Assembly: GCA_963775315.1 (NCBI GenBank)
Contig: CAVZIN010000007.1
Coordinates: 930,001-994,000 of the forward strand
Direction: 5' to 3'
DNA length: 64,000 nt
DNA from: CAWGHZ01 sp963775315
Lineage (GTDB): Bacteria > Pseudomonadota > Alphaproteobacteria > MPNO01 > DASWLB01
Shown: positions 27,864-39,400 of the stretch, in pieces
Layout: every line of letters begins with the position of its first letter
Position numbering within the stretch: the stretch's first letter is position 1
The notes under the pieces: generated by a model
Databases searched by the model: none
What the model saw: the letters and a program-made list of their open reading frames with translations, nothing else
Told to the model about the DNA's origin: nothing
Program-made: the position numbers and the translations under genes

Positions 27864-28076
27864 ATGGCGAAAACCGCGCGCGTGGGATGGCTTCTCATTC
27901 TTGTCGGCGTGGCCGGGAACAACCTGTCCTACCTGCACGACGTGATCGTCGACGAGAACGGCGGGATGATCTATCTCGGCTGGCGCGCCGTGGCCGGGAT
28001 CATCCTATCGCTGATGATGATCGGCGTCGGCGCCTGGCTGGCGGTGCGCCGCCCGGTACCGCGCACCGGCCGCTGA
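27864..28076 (+). CDS. Small two-helix membrane protein
   Basis: 70 residues from ATG 27864, preceded by GGGGAGGCGG. Two hydrophobic segments (GWLLILVGVAGNNLSYL and VAGIILSLMMIGVGAWLAV) are joined by a short acidic loop DVIVDENGGM. No family recognised. It ends 10 bases before the convergent egtD stop. Confidence 0.6.
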   Translation: MAKTARVGWLLILVGVAGNNLSYLHDVIVDENGGMIYLGWRAVAGIILSLMMIGVGAWLAVRRPVPRTGR

Positions 28077-28086
28077 GGGGCGGGAT

Positions 28087-29109
28087 CTACGTCCGGAAGA
28101 AGTGGACCGAGAACAGGCGGTTTTCGTCGGTCCACGATTCCACCGGCGTGAAGCCGGCATCGCGGCCCAGCGCCTGAAACTCCTCCAGCGCGTACTTGTA
28201 GGACGATTCCGTATGGATCGCCTCGTCCTTGCCGAAGGCGAAGGTCTCGCCGTCGACATGAACCGACTGGCGCTTCAGGCTGACCAGGTGCATGTCGACA
28301 CGGCCGGCCGCCTCGTCGTAGCGGGCGCGGTGGCGGAAGCCGTCGAGGTCGAAATCGGCGCCGAGCTCGCGATTGATGCGCGCCAGCAGGTTCATGTTGA
28401 ACGCCGCGGTTACGCCCTTGGAATCGTTGTAGGCGGCTTCGAGCACGCGCCGGTCCTTGCGCAGATCGACGCCGATCAGCACCGCGCCACCCGGCCCGAT
28501 GACGCGCGCCGTCGCTGCAAGGAAGTTGCGCGCCTGTTCGCGCGGGAAATTGCCGATGGTCGAGCCGGGAAAGAACACGACCCGCCTTGCGTCCGGAGCG
28601 TCCTCGATGGACGGGATCTCGAACGGCCGGGTGTAGTCGGCGCAGACCGCGATGACGCGGAGCGTCGGGAAGTCGCGCGCGAGCGCCGCCGCCGAGCGGA
28701 TCAGATGGTCCTTGGATATGTCGACCGGCGTATACGCGGCGATGTCGGGCAGCGCGTCGATCAGTATGCGGACTTTCACGCTCGATCCCGAGCCGTACTC
28801 GACCAGGTGGCAAGGCGCTCCGATCAGCTCGGCGATGCGTCCGGCTCTGGCGCGCAGCACCGCGATCTCGGTGCGGGTCGGGTAGTATTCGTCCAGCGCG
28901 CAGATGTCGTCGAACAGTCGCGAGCCGCGCTCGTCGTAAAGGAATTTGCAGGGCAGCTCCTTTGCGGAGCGCGACAGCCCGTCGATGACCGCGGTCTCGA
29001 AATCGTCGAGGCGCGGTTCGAAATCGTGGAACGCTGCGAGGGACGCGATAGTATCGCCGTCCGCCGAGGCGACGGCTGGGCCGTCGCCGCGCGGTGTGTG
29101 GTCATCCAT
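28087..29109 (-). CDS. egtD: L-histidine N(alpha)-methyltransferase
   Basis: 340 residues. EgtD motifs: CKFLYDERGSRLFDDIC, DEYYPTRTE, VEYGSGSSVKVRIL at the SAM site, YTPVDISKDHL and VVFFPGSTIGNF, with IHTESSYKY near the C-terminus. It trimethylates histidine to hercynine, the first step of ergothioneine synthesis. ATG 29109 is preferred over an upstream start that would add a basic stretch. No egtB lies beside it in this window. Confidence 0.93.
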   Translation of the reverse strand: MDDHTPRGDGPAVASADGDTIASLAAFHDFEPRLDDFETAVIDGLSRSAKELPCKFLYDERGSRLFDDICALDEYYPTRTEIAVLRARAGRIAELIGAPCHLVEYGSGSSVKVRILIDALPDIAAYTPVDISKDHLIRSAAALARDFPTLRVIAVCADYTRPFEIPSIEDAPDARRVVFFPGSTIGNFPREQARNFLAATARVIGPGGAVLIGVDLRKDRRVLEAAYNDSKGVTAAFNMNLLARINRELGADFDLDGFRHRARYDEAAGRVDMHLVSLKRQSVHVDGETFAFGKDEAIHTESSYKYALEEFQALGRDAGFTPVESWTDENRLFSVHFFRT

Positions 29110-29250
29110 GGGACTGTCCCGGAGCCTCCCTTGCGCGGGTCGCGGGCGAGCGGGACGAAAGCCCCGCCGTGGAGCCGTTAACGTAGCGACGGCTTTCCGC
29201 GATGACAAGTGTGGCCCGGGAAAATCTCCCGTGGCAAATCGGGGAATGGG

Positions 29251-29883
29251 CTAGCGGCCCTGGTAGCGCAGGTAGTCCGACCAGCTCCGCTCGAGCTGGC
29301 GCAACGCGCGGAGCGTGGTCGCCGGATCGTCGGGATTGCCCGCGGTCTCGTACAGCGTGCGGGCTTGGCGCCGGTCGAGTTCGGCAAGGGCGTGGCAGAG
29401 CTCCATCCCCTTGTCGGTCAGCACGACGCGGCGCGAGCGCTTGTCGCGCTCCGACCGGCCCTGCTCGCAATAGCCGGCCTCGACGAGTTGCTTCAGGTTG
29501 TAGGAGACGTTGGAGCCCAGGTAGTAGCCGCGGTCGACGAGGTCGCGGACCGCGAGGTCGCGTCCATCGAGGTTGGTGAGCATCAGCGCCTGGACGGCGT
29601 TGATGTCGGTGATGCCGAGTTGGGTCAGTTCGTAGCGGAGCACGTCGAGGAAGCGGCGGTGCAGGCGCTCGACCGTGCGGGTGAGCTGCACGTAGATCTC
29701 GACCGCCTCGTCCGGAAGCTCGGGCTGCGCCGGTGCCGCGACGGCGGGCTGTGCGGGGGCGGCGCGGCCGGAGGAATTACGGGTGGGGGTGGCGCGGGCC
29801 GGGCCGGAAGCCGGTGCGGCCGACGTCGGGGTCGCCTGGCGCGCGCGGCCGGCGCCCTTGGGTGCGCTGCTCATCGGGTCCAT
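29251..29883 (-). CDS. MarR-family winged-helix regulator
   Basis: About 210 residues from ATG 29883 (ATG 29904 is possible). The first ~60 residues are Ala/Pro-rich and disordered. The MarR core follows: RRFLDVLRYELTQLGITDINAVQAL, recognition region LVDRGYYLGSNVSYNLKQLVEAGY, and wing RSERDKRSRRVVLTDKG. This form, with DRGYYLGSNVSYNLK, is common in alphaproteobacteria. It lies 141 bases upstream of egtD on the same strand and may or may not control it. Confidence 0.85.
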   Translation of the reverse strand: MDPMSSAPKGAGRARQATPTSAAPASGPARATPTRNSSGRAAPAQPAVAAPAQPELPDEAVEIYVQLTRTVERLHRRFLDVLRYELTQLGITDINAVQALMLTNLDGRDLAVRDLVDRGYYLGSNVSYNLKQLVEAGYCEQGRSERDKRSRRVVLTDKGMELCHALAELDRRQARTLYETAGNPDDPATTLRALRQLERSWSDYLRYQGR

Positions 29884-29928
29884 GCGTCCTGGGATAGCAG
29901 CCATCGTCTGAACTTTCGGTAAACGCGC

Positions 29929-30495
29929 TCATTCGCCAAGGGTTGTGAGCGGCGCGAGGCGAGGGCGGTAGAAGGCCACGCGGTAGAGCTGGGCGGCCGG
30001 GAACAGGTCGGGCGCGAAGAACGGCTCGTACGAGTAATAGACTTCGGCGATGATCACCTCCTCGCCGTCCCGCACGGTGAAGCCCGTCGGCAGGGTGGCC
30101 ACGCCGCCGGCGACACCGATGGCGCTGCCGACGCTCAAATGGCCGCCGCCGGCGCGCTGCCAGTCGATGCGCGGCGGGTTGGCGCCGCTGACGCTGACCG
30201 ACGACACGATCACCGTGCCGTGGTCGGAAAGGTCGAACGGCTTGGCGATCTGCTGGCTCGCGTCGAACAGCTGGTTGAGGTCGCCGTTGGAGATGGTGAG
30301 GCCCGACGAGGCGAGGTCGGCGGTCGTCGACGCCACACGCTCGATCTTCTGGGCGAGCAGCACGTAGCGCGCGGCCTCGACGCCCCCGACCGTGAGCGTG
30401 GTGAGGAACGAGAGCGCGATCGCCGCCTCGATGAAGATCGCGCCGCCGCGGTCGGCCGCGAAGCGCGCGAGCAACTCTGTTAGGAAGCGCCTCAT
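29929..30495 (-). CDS. TadE/TadG-like pseudopilin
   Basis: 188 residues. N-terminal FAADRGGAIFIEAAIALSFLTTLTVGG is a TadE-type prepilin-like segment with the conserved Glu five residues into the helix. The remainder is a beta-rich periplasmic domain. It overlaps the upstream TadE-like gene by four bases (ATGA). These minor pilins help Flp pilus assembly and adhesion. Confidence 0.8.
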   Translation of the reverse strand: MRRFLTELLARFAADRGGAIFIEAAIALSFLTTLTVGGVEAARYVLLAQKIERVASTTADLASSGLTISNGDLNQLFDASQQIAKPFDLSDHGTVIVSSVSVSGANPPRIDWQRAGGGHLSVGSAIGVAGGVATLPTGFTVRDGEEVIIAEVYYSYEPFFAPDLFPAAQLYRVAFYRPRLAPLTTLGE

Positions 30496-31070
30496 TCGCC
30501 GTACGGTTCGTTGCGGACGGAGATGCTGGCGGTCAGCGTTAGCGTGCCGTGGTCACCGATGAACGCCGCAGTGAGGGGCGTCAGCACGTGCCAATCGTAG
30601 CTGACCTTGTATTCCACCACCGAGCCCGGGCCGCCGAGCCCGGCCGCTCCCATGTCGGAGTCCCATTGGCCGTTGCCGTTGATGTCGGTATAGCTCTCGC
30701 CCGGATCGCGCGTCCCGTTGCCGTTGGCGTCGACGAACGGCTCGGGTTGGCCGACGTCGTCGAAGCCGGGATAGACGAGCGTCTCGATCCGCACCGCGTC
30801 CATGTTCAACAGGCCCAGCGTGTCCTGGGCGATGATCTGGCGCACCTCCTGCTCGCGTGTCGTGCCATCGGGCACATAGCCGGTGATGCCGTAGCGCGAG
30901 GCGTCGCGGAGCGCGCCCTCCATGAGGCTCTGGACGAACATGATCGTCGACAGGTCCATCAGCCCGGCGACGGACAGGAACACGACCGGGGCCGCCAGCG
31001 CGAACTCGATGGCGGCAACCCCGCGGCGGCAGCGTGCCAGTGCCCGCATCCGACCTCCGGCCATGCCCAT
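30492..31070 (-). CDS. TadE-like pseudopilin with EF-hand-like loops
   Basis: About 192 residues from ATG 31070, with GAGG just upstream. RCRRGVAAIEFALAAPVVFLSVAGL is the TadE signature. Residues ~114-138 hold two acidic loops, DANGNGTRDPGE and DINGNGQWDSD, of the calcium-binding type seen in dockerins and EF-hand-like repeats. That insertion is unusual in a TadE protein and suggests calcium-dependent folding or adhesion. It is the first gene of a two-gene leftward unit at one edge of the tad locus. Confidence 0.8.
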   Translation of the reverse strand: MGMAGGRMRALARCRRGVAAIEFALAAPVVFLSVAGLMDLSTIMFVQSLMEGALRDASRYGITGYVPDGTTREQEVRQIIAQDTLGLLNMDAVRIETLVYPGFDDVGQPEPFVDANGNGTRDPGESYTDINGNGQWDSDMGAAGLGGPGSVVEYKVSYDWHVLTPLTAAFIGDHGTLTLTASISVRNEPYGE

Positions 31071-31143
31071 CGCCTCGATCTCCCTCCGGATGTCCTCAAG
31101 CTGCTCCTGAGTTCTTAATATCGGATGAAACAAAGGCTTGCCT

Positions 31144-31163
31144 TTTCGTTCGAAATCGAACGA
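31144..31163. promoter_or_regulatory. Palindromic operator candidate, left copy
   Basis: TTTCGTTCGAAATCGAACGA contains TCGTTCG / CGAACGA arms around AAAT. The identical 20 bases recur at 41414-41433, near the pilin gene at the other edge of the tad locus. A partial copy (TCGAACGATCT) repeats at 31156-31166 and 31192-31202, 36 bp apart. The site lies in an AT-rich gap between the divergent TadE-like and TadD genes. Confidence 0.6.
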
Positions 31164-31285
31164 TCTCCATTGCGAATACACATGTAACTATTCGAACGAT
31201 CTGCAAATGAACTGCAGAAGATTCATTTACGCTCCAGTAAGGCGGCAGGCGTAGCGTCGCGCAGGCAACAGAGTGGAGCGGAACC

Positions 31286-32110
31286 ATGGCTCATCGACAG
31301 AAGCACGTGGCGCTGGCGGCGGCCCTGGTCGGCGCCGCACTGCTGGCGGGCTGCGCCGTAGACCCGGTGCGCGAAAGCGCGCCGGACGGGCAGGCGTCGA
31401 TGATGCGGCTGGCCCGCGCCAGCTTCGACAACGGGGCCTATGCGAGCGCGGCCGGCTTCTACCGCCGCGCGCACAACATGGAGCCCAAGGCGTTCGCGCC
31501 GCTCCTCGGGCTCGGCAAGGCGCTGGCCCGCGCCGGCGCCAGCGAGGAGGCGGCGGAGGCGCTTCGCCAGGCGATCGCGCTGGACCCGAACGACGCGGAG
31601 GCGCACCGGCTTCTGGGCGAGGTGCTGATCGCGATCGCGCGCCCGTCGCTCGCCGTGGAGGAACTCGGCGTTGCGCTTGCGAAGAAGCCCGACGCCCAGA
31701 CCTACAACGCGCTCGGCGTCGCGCACGACATGCTGGGCGCTTACCCGGCGGCCGAGACGGCCTATCGGGCCGGGCTCGCCCTCGATCCGGCCAATGCCGC
31801 GCTCAACACCAACTTCGCCCTGTCGCTCGCCGTCACCGGAAAGTACGAGGAAGCGATCCGCCAGCTCGCGCCCATCGCGCTCGGACCGCTGGCCACGGCG
31901 CGCCAGCGCCAGGACCTCGCCCTGATCTACGGTCTCGCCGGCGAGCGCGACAAGGCGCGCGAGGTCGCGTCGCTCGATCTCGATCCTGGCGCGGTGCGCC
32001 AAAATCTCGATTTCTACGAGAGGCTTCGCGGCCTGCACGACCGCTATGCGATTGCCGATGCGCTTGGGCTTCGCCGGATCGGGCCGGACTCGAGCATCAC
32101 GGCGCGCTGA
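31286..32110 (+). CDS. tadD: TPR lipoprotein TadD
   Basis: 274 residues. Lipoprotein signal MAHRQKHVALAAALVGAALL with lipobox LLAGC, then tetratricopeptide repeats (GLGKALARAGASEEAAEALR, AYNALGVAHDMLGAYPAAE-like units, NTNFALSLAVTGKYEEAIRQ). TadD is an outer-membrane pilotin-like part of the Tad secretion machine, thought to help secretin CpaC. It is divergent from the TadE-like pair and convergent with tadC. Confidence 0.88.
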   Translation: MAHRQKHVALAAALVGAALLAGCAVDPVRESAPDGQASMMRLARASFDNGAYASAAGFYRRAHNMEPKAFAPLLGLGKALARAGASEEAAEALRQAIALDPNDAEAHRLLGEVLIAIARPSLAVEELGVALAKKPDAQTYNALGVAHDMLGAYPAAETAYRAGLALDPANAALNTNFALSLAVTGKYEEAIRQLAPIALGPLATARQRQDLALIYGLAGERDKAREVASLDLDPGAVRQNLDFYERLRGLHDRYAIADALGLRRIGPDSSITAR

Positions 32111-32127
32111 GCGCCCGCGCGCCGCCG

Positions 32128-33123
32128 TCACCCCGGGTGATGGCGGATGAAGAGGTCGAGGATGCGCAGCATCGCCGGCCCGATCAGCACGATGAACAGA
32201 GACGGCATGATGAAGATGATCATCGGCACGCTGAGGGTCGCCGGCAGCTTGGCGGCCTTGGTCTCGGCCCGCATCATTCGATCGTGCCGGAACTCGGCCG
32301 ATAGCACGCGAAGCGACTGGGCAAGCGGCGTGCCGTAGCGCTCCGTCTGCAGCAGCGTGTTCACCACGCCCCGGATCCCGGCCATGTTAGTCCGGGCATT
32401 GAGGTGGTCGAGCGCCTGGCGCCGGTCGGGCAGGAGGCCGAGCTCGAGCGAGGTAAGGCTGAGCTCGTCGGCGATCGGCGGACAGGACCCCGCCATCTCG
32501 CGCGCCACGCGATTGAGCGCGGCGTCGAGCGTCTGGCCTGCCTCGGCACAGATCACCATAAGGTCGAGCGTATCGGGCAGGCCCTTCAGCATCGCCTTCC
32601 TGCGTTTTGCGGTCGCGTTGCGGACATAGACATCGGGGCCGTAAGCGCCCGCGACCGCGCCGCCGAGCGTCGCCATCAATGCCTGCGTCGAGTTCAAGTG
32701 AAACAGGCCGAGCACGAAGGTCGCGAACAAGACGGCTGCGGCGAAGGCGAAGGGCAGTGTGACTTTTAGGAAGAAATAGAGAATCAGCGCGTCCCGCGAC
32801 CGCCAACCGGCGCGGGCAAGCGACAGCGCCGCCTTCTCCGACTGCTGCGTGCCGAGGAGCTTCATGCGGGCGAGCATCCGCCGCATCGCGCCGATCGAGT
32901 TCTCCCGGCTGCGTTCGCGTCGCTGGCTGCGCCTCGGCGCCGTCACGCCCTGGCGGAGTGCCTCGCGCCGCTCGCGGAGCGCCCGGATGCGCGCCGCCAT
33001 CGGGTCGCGCACGACGAGCGCCCGGTAGAACACCAGGACGTTGACACCGGCAGCGATGGCGGCGAGCGCCACGATGACATTTTCGGCCGTGCTGCCGGGT
33101 GGAATGAGATCGGCGAAATTCAT
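32128..33123 (-). CDS. tadC: Tad pilus inner-membrane protein TadC
   Basis: 331 residues. A T2SSF domain lies in the C-terminal half (LPDTLDLMVICAEAGQTLDAALNRVA, GTPLAQSLRVLSAEFRHDRM), with hydrophobic helices before and after it. It forms the pilus assembly platform with TadB. ATG 33123 overlaps the tadB stop by four bases. Confidence 0.92.
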   Translation of the reverse strand: MNFADLIPPGSTAENVIVALAAIAAGVNVLVFYRALVVRDPMAARIRALRERREALRQGVTAPRRSQRRERSRENSIGAMRRMLARMKLLGTQQSEKAALSLARAGWRSRDALILYFFLKVTLPFAFAAAVLFATFVLGLFHLNSTQALMATLGGAVAGAYGPDVYVRNATAKRRKAMLKGLPDTLDLMVICAEAGQTLDAALNRVAREMAGSCPPIADELSLTSLELGLLPDRRQALDHLNARTNMAGIRGVVNTLLQTERYGTPLAQSLRVLSAEFRHDRMMRAETKAAKLPATLSVPMIIFIMPSLFIVLIGPAMLRILDLFIRHHPG

Positions 33124-34129
33124 ATCTCGAACCGGATCATCTTGATCATGACGGCGGCCCCGATGGCGATGCTGGTCAGCGCGCCGCCGAGCATCATCTG
33201 GCCGCGGGGGTCGTGGAAGAGCTGTGAGGCATAGGGGGCATTCACGACGTAGAGGATCGTGAACATGACGAAAGGCAGTGAGCCCAGGATCACCGCGCTC
33301 GCGCGCGCCTCCCCGGAGAGCGCCTTGACCTTGAGCTTCATCTGGCGCCGCTTGCGCAGGACGTCGGCAAGGTTCTCCAGAGTCTCGGCGAGGTTGCCGC
33401 CGGTCTCGCGTTGCACGGCGAGCGAGATCACGAAGAAGCGGAATTCGGGCGTGTCCAGCCGGCGGGTGGCATCCCAGAGCGCCTCTTCGAGCGAGGCGCC
33501 GAAGCGAACGGAATCATGGATGCGGCGGAACTCGACACCGATGGGGTCTCCGAACTCCTGGCCTACGACGCGGATCGATTCCTGCGTCGGCAATCCCGAC
33601 TTGAGCCCGCGCACGATCAGCTCGATCGCCTCGGCGAACTGCGAGGTGAAGCGCTTTATCCGCCTTCCGATCATCAGCGTGATGGCGAGGTGCGGCAGCC
33701 CGACGCCGGCCGCGATTGCGAGCGGCAGGGTGAGCACACCCGGCATATGGAACAGCAGCGGGCGGAGGAGAACGAAGCCCGCGGCGACGCCGAGGCAGGC
33801 GAGCGAGTACTGCGCCAGCGAGATTCGCCGCCCGGTGCGAGCCAGCCGGTCGCGCAGTAGCTGCGCGTTGGGCAGGACCTTATGTGCGATCTGGTCGATC
33901 CGGCGCATGTGCGCGCCCGACTGATCGAGGCGAAGGCTGGTGCGCGCCTGGGGCTCGCGCGCCGTCTTCTTGGGGCGCGTCCTTTCGCCGGCGGCGCGGG
34001 CGACGCGCGCCTTGAACCGCTTGGTGTTGCGGCCACCGGCGATAGAGTGACCGAACGCGAGCGCGCCGACGCCCGCAAGCGCCGCGATGGCGCCGACCGC
34101 AAGCGTGCCGGGATCGATGAGCAAGCCGG

Positions 34130-34133
<4 letters not shown>
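33120..34133 (-). CDS. tadB: Tad pilus inner-membrane protein TadB
   Basis: 337 residues. N-terminal membrane helix, basic cytoplasmic stretch, two more helices and the T2SSF domain: QFAEAIELIVRGLKSGLPTQESI, FGDPIGVEFRRIHDSVRFG, FVISLAVQRETGGNLAETLENLADVLR. It is the partner of TadC and the platform for the CpaF motor. ATG 34133 overlaps the cpaF stop (ATGA). Confidence 0.93.
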
Positions 34134-36048
<1,915 letters not shown>

Positions 36049-36049
<1 letters not shown>

Positions 36050-37284
36050 CACTTCTTCCGGAACAGCGCGAGGCCCTTCTTCGCCGGCTTCGCCTTCTCG
36101 GCGGCGGCGATATCGAGGCTCGCCTTAGACATCGCCTTGGTGAGGGCGCTGCCCTTGGCGGCAAGGGCGAGCGGCCGCCCGGCGCTTGCGGCCGCGCCGG
36201 CCGATTTCGCGTCGTAAGGCAGGACATGCGCGACGGGCGCCTGGGCCGCGCGCTCGAACTCGGCCTTGGGCACCTCGCCCTTGGGGAGCGCGCCGGCCTT
36301 GTTCACCGCGATCACCAGCTCGGCTTCGGCGGTCACCGATTTCGTCCAGGCGACCAGCCTTACCGTGTCGCGCATGGCGGGCAGGGTGAGGTCGGAGACC
36401 AGCACCACCTTGTTCGAGCGCGCGACGACAAAGTCCTCGGGAACGGCGGAGCCGCGCGGCAGGTCGATCACCAGATAGTCGAAGTTCTGGCGGAGGTCGG
36501 CGAGCAGGGTATCGAGCGCTGCGGGCTCGACGTGCAGCTGGTCGCCGGCGGGCTCCTCCGCGCTGAGGATCGAAAGCTCGTCGCTCTCGCGCGCCATGGC
36601 CGACGAGACGAACAGCGAGTCGATACGGTCCGGATTCTCTAGCACCTCGCGGAGCCCGTGCGTGGGCTCGAGGTCGAGCGCGAGGGCGACCGTGCCGAAG
36701 CGCAGATCGAGATCGATCAAGGCCACTTTGCGCCCGGTCTGGTGGGCGATCGTCCAGGCCATATTGACGGCGAAGGTGGTGGCGCCGACGCCGCCGCGCG
36801 TGCCCATCACCGTGATCACCTTGGCGTCCTTGGCGGTCGCGTCCGCCTTGGCGGGACCCTCGTCCCAGCGCCGCGCCTCGGCGGCGGCAAGCGCGCGGGC
36901 GAACCCTTCGGCCGCGATCGGCTTGACCAGATAATCGACGGCGCCGGCCTCGGTCAGCGCGCGGTAGAGCGTGATGTCGTTGACCGTGCCGACGCAGAGA
37001 AGCGCCCCGCCGTGCCCCAGAGCCGACGCCAGCATGGCGACGGCACCGACCGGATCTTCGGAGTCGGTGACGTCGACCACGGCGACGGCCGGGGCCGGCC
37101 CCTGCGCGATGGCAGCGAGGGCGGTGGCGAGGCCTCCCTCGTGAATCTGGGCGCCATTCGCGGCGCCGCCCAGCGCCTCGGCGAGTGCCTCGCGAGTCGG
37201 CGCGTCGACGATGAAGGCGGCGAGCCGGGTTGGCCCGGCGGCCGGCTGCGGCTTCGACGCGAAAAGGGTGGCAACGGCACTCAC
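36049..37284 (-). CDS. cpaE: Pilus assembly protein CpaE/TadZ
   Basis: 411 residues from GTG 37284. An N-terminal receiver-like domain (~1-130, GAVDYLVKPIAAEGFARAL) lacks an obvious phospho-acceptor set. A MinD/ParA ATPase domain follows with GTRGGVGATTFAVNMA, in which the Lys of the usual GKT is missing, as often in TadZ. It is thought to place the Tad machine at the pole. It overlaps cpaF at its end and the cpaD stop at its start. Confidence 0.9.
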
Positions 37285-37970
37285 TTCACCAGGTCCTGCG
37301 GCACCTTTTCGAGCGTTCCGTTGGGCGGAATCATCGGCGGGGCGTACTGGTTGAGGGCACGGTAGACGCGGAAGGCGCGCGCCTCCTTGTCTCCGTCGGC
37401 GGGGCTCATGTCGCGCCCGTGCACCAGGTCGGCCGGGTTGGCGACCATCAGGTCGAGGTTGGACGCCGTCGCGCAGCCGAAGTTCGAATGCACGTTGTTC
37501 AGCGGATCGCCGTCGGCGGGCTTGGTCCAGTCGGGGCAGTTGGGCGTATGTATCAGGTAGCGCCCGACGATCACGCGGACGGCGCCGTCCCAGGAGACAC
37601 CGGCGTATTCGGGTGGCGCGGCGTGCGCGTCGACGCCTTGCGCGCGGAGCTCCGTGAGAACGGCACCGGTGCGGGCGGCGGCCTCGCGGGCATAGGCGGG
37701 GGGCACCACGCCCGGCCCGACCAGCACCTCGTCCCCGTAGCCGGGCGCGGCCCTCGCGACGAAGGCGTCGAGGCGGACCCGTGAATCCGGCGCAAGCGCG
37801 TCTCCGCCGCGTTGGAACGCGACCAGATGGTCGAAATGCACCCAGTCGAGCTTCACCGTCTTGGGCGATTCCGCGGGCGTGTAGAGCTCGGTCTCGTTGG
37901 AACAGCCGGCGAGAAGGGCGACGGCGGCCGAGGCGAGAAGCGGCGCGAGCGAGCGGCGGCGGCGGGTCAT
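37281..37970 (-). CDS. cpaD: Pilus assembly lipoprotein CpaD
   Basis: 229 residues from ATG 37970, which has AAGGAA upstream; an in-frame TTG five codons earlier is less likely. Lipobox LLAGC after a basic signal MTRRRRSLAPLLASAAVA. The CpaD features NCPDWTKP and NFGCATASNLDLMVANPADLVHGRDM are clear. It is an outer-membrane partner of secretin CpaC. Confidence 0.92.
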   Translation of the reverse strand: MTRRRRSLAPLLASAAVALLAGCSNETELYTPAESPKTVKLDWVHFDHLVAFQRGGDALAPDSRVRLDAFVARAAPGYGDEVLVGPGVVPPAYAREAAARTGAVLTELRAQGVDAHAAPPEYAGVSWDGAVRVIVGRYLIHTPNCPDWTKPADGDPLNNVHSNFGCATASNLDLMVANPADLVHGRDMSPADGDKEARAFRVYRALNQYAPPMIPPNGTLEKVPQDLVK

Positions 37971-37981
37971 GGCGCGTTCCT

Positions 37982-39400
37982 TCAATCGAGCACGTAGCCG
38001 ACCGGGCCGACCAGCCCCTGGCCCTTGGGCCCTGCCACCTTGCCCTGGCCGGTGCCGGTCGTCGGGTGCTGCATGCGGCCGAACAGGATGCGGTCGACGT
38101 CGGAGGGCGGGATCAACCCGTCCGTCGGGGCGGCAATCTTGGTCGCCGAGACCGGCCGCACGATGTAGGGCGTGACAATGATGACGAGTTCGGATTCGTT
38201 GCGCTTGAACTGATCCGACCGGAACAGCGGCCCGAGCACCGGCAGCTCGCCGAGGCCCGGAATCTTGGACAGGTCGTGGGTCAGGCCGTTCTGCAGCAGT
38301 CCCGCGATCACGAAGCTCTGGCCGCTGCCGAGCTCGACGGTGGTCTGGGCACGCCGCGTCGTCAGCGCCGGGATCGAGAAGTTGTTGATCTGCACCGCGC
38401 CGGTGTTGGAGAGCTCGCTCACCTCCGGGCTCACCTTCAACGTGATGCGGTTCTGTCCGACGATCAACGGCTTGAATCCGAGCGACACGCCGAACTGCTT
38501 GAACTGCACCGTCACCCGGTTGTTGTCGTCGGGCACCAGGATCGGGAACTCGCCGCCGGCGAGGAAATTTGCCTGCTCGCCGGAGACGGCGGTCAAGTTC
38601 GGCTCGGCCAGCATGGTGATGAGGCCCTCGCTGTCGAGCGCGTCGACAAGCCCGTTGATGTCGACGTGGCCGGTCTTGAAGCTGCCGAAGATCGAGTTGG
38701 TTGGCGTGCCGCCCACGTTGTTGCGGGTGAGGAACGCGCCGGCCGCCATCACCGGGTTGCCGGTGGCGAGGCCGAAGGCGAACTTGCCGGCGCTGACGAT
38801 CGCGTCCCAGTTGATGCCGAGTGTCTTCAGCACCGTGCGCGACACCTCGGCGACGCGCACGCGAAGCTGCACCTGGTTGGGCGCGTTTACGGTCAGATTG
38901 TTGACCAGCGACGCGTCGTCCTTGACGAGCTGGCGCGCGAGGTGGCGCGCGTCCTCCGCGTCGCGGGCGCTGGCGACGCGGCCGGTGAGCACGATGGTGC
39001 CGCCGACCGAGCTCACGTTGATGGTCGAGTCGGGCAGCATCCGGCTGAGTTCTTCGCGCAGCCTCGTGAGGTTCTGCGTTACGGCCACGTTGCGCGACAG
39101 CAGGACCTGCTCCTGCGCGTCCACCGCATAGAGCGTTGTCTCGCCCGGCTTCTTGCCGAACACGTAGATCAGCCGGGGCGACTTCACCTGTACGTCGGCG
39201 ATGTCGGGATCGGCGACGAACACGGTCGCCGCGGGACGCGACAGTCGGACCAGCTCGCCCTTGTTGCCGTCGAGGTCGATGGTCGGCCCGTTGACCGGGA
39301 TCACCTCTGCGCCGTGGGCGGCGGGGAGAGGCGTGGCGGCGACCGCCGTGGCGAGGGCGAAGGCGACAAGCGTCGCGCGGATCATCGGACGAGGGGTCAC
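37982..39400 (-). CDS. cpaC: Tad pilus secretin CpaC/RcpA
   Basis: 472 residues from GTG 39400, which overlaps the cpaB stop; ATG 39385 is an alternative. Signal peptide, then an N-terminal BON/pilus formation domain (LSRPAATVFVADPDIADVQVKSP), a BON-like segment GGTIVLTGRVASA, and the secretin core with LVDALDSEGLITMLAEPNLTA, SGEQANFLAGGEFPIL, TRRAQTTVELGSGQSFVIAGL and SELVIIVTPYIV. It forms the outer-membrane pore for the Flp pilus. Confidence 0.94.
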   Translation of the reverse strand: MTPRPMIRATLVAFALATAVAATPLPAAHGAEVIPVNGPTIDLDGNKGELVRLSRPAATVFVADPDIADVQVKSPRLIYVFGKKPGETTLYAVDAQEQVLLSRNVAVTQNLTRLREELSRMLPDSTINVSSVGGTIVLTGRVASARDAEDARHLARQLVKDDASLVNNLTVNAPNQVQLRVRVAEVSRTVLKTLGINWDAIVSAGKFAFGLATGNPVMAAGAFLTRNNVGGTPTNSIFGSFKTGHVDINGLVDALDSEGLITMLAEPNLTAVSGEQANFLAGGEFPILVPDDNNRVTVQFKQFGVSLGFKPLIVGQNRITLKVSPEVSELSNTGAVQINNFSIPALTTRRAQTTVELGSGQSFVIAGLLQNGLTHDLSKIPGLGELPVLGPLFRSDQFKRNESELVIIVTPYIVRPVSATKIAAPTDGLIPPSDVDRILFGRMQHPTTGTGQGKVAGPKGQGLVGPVGYVLD

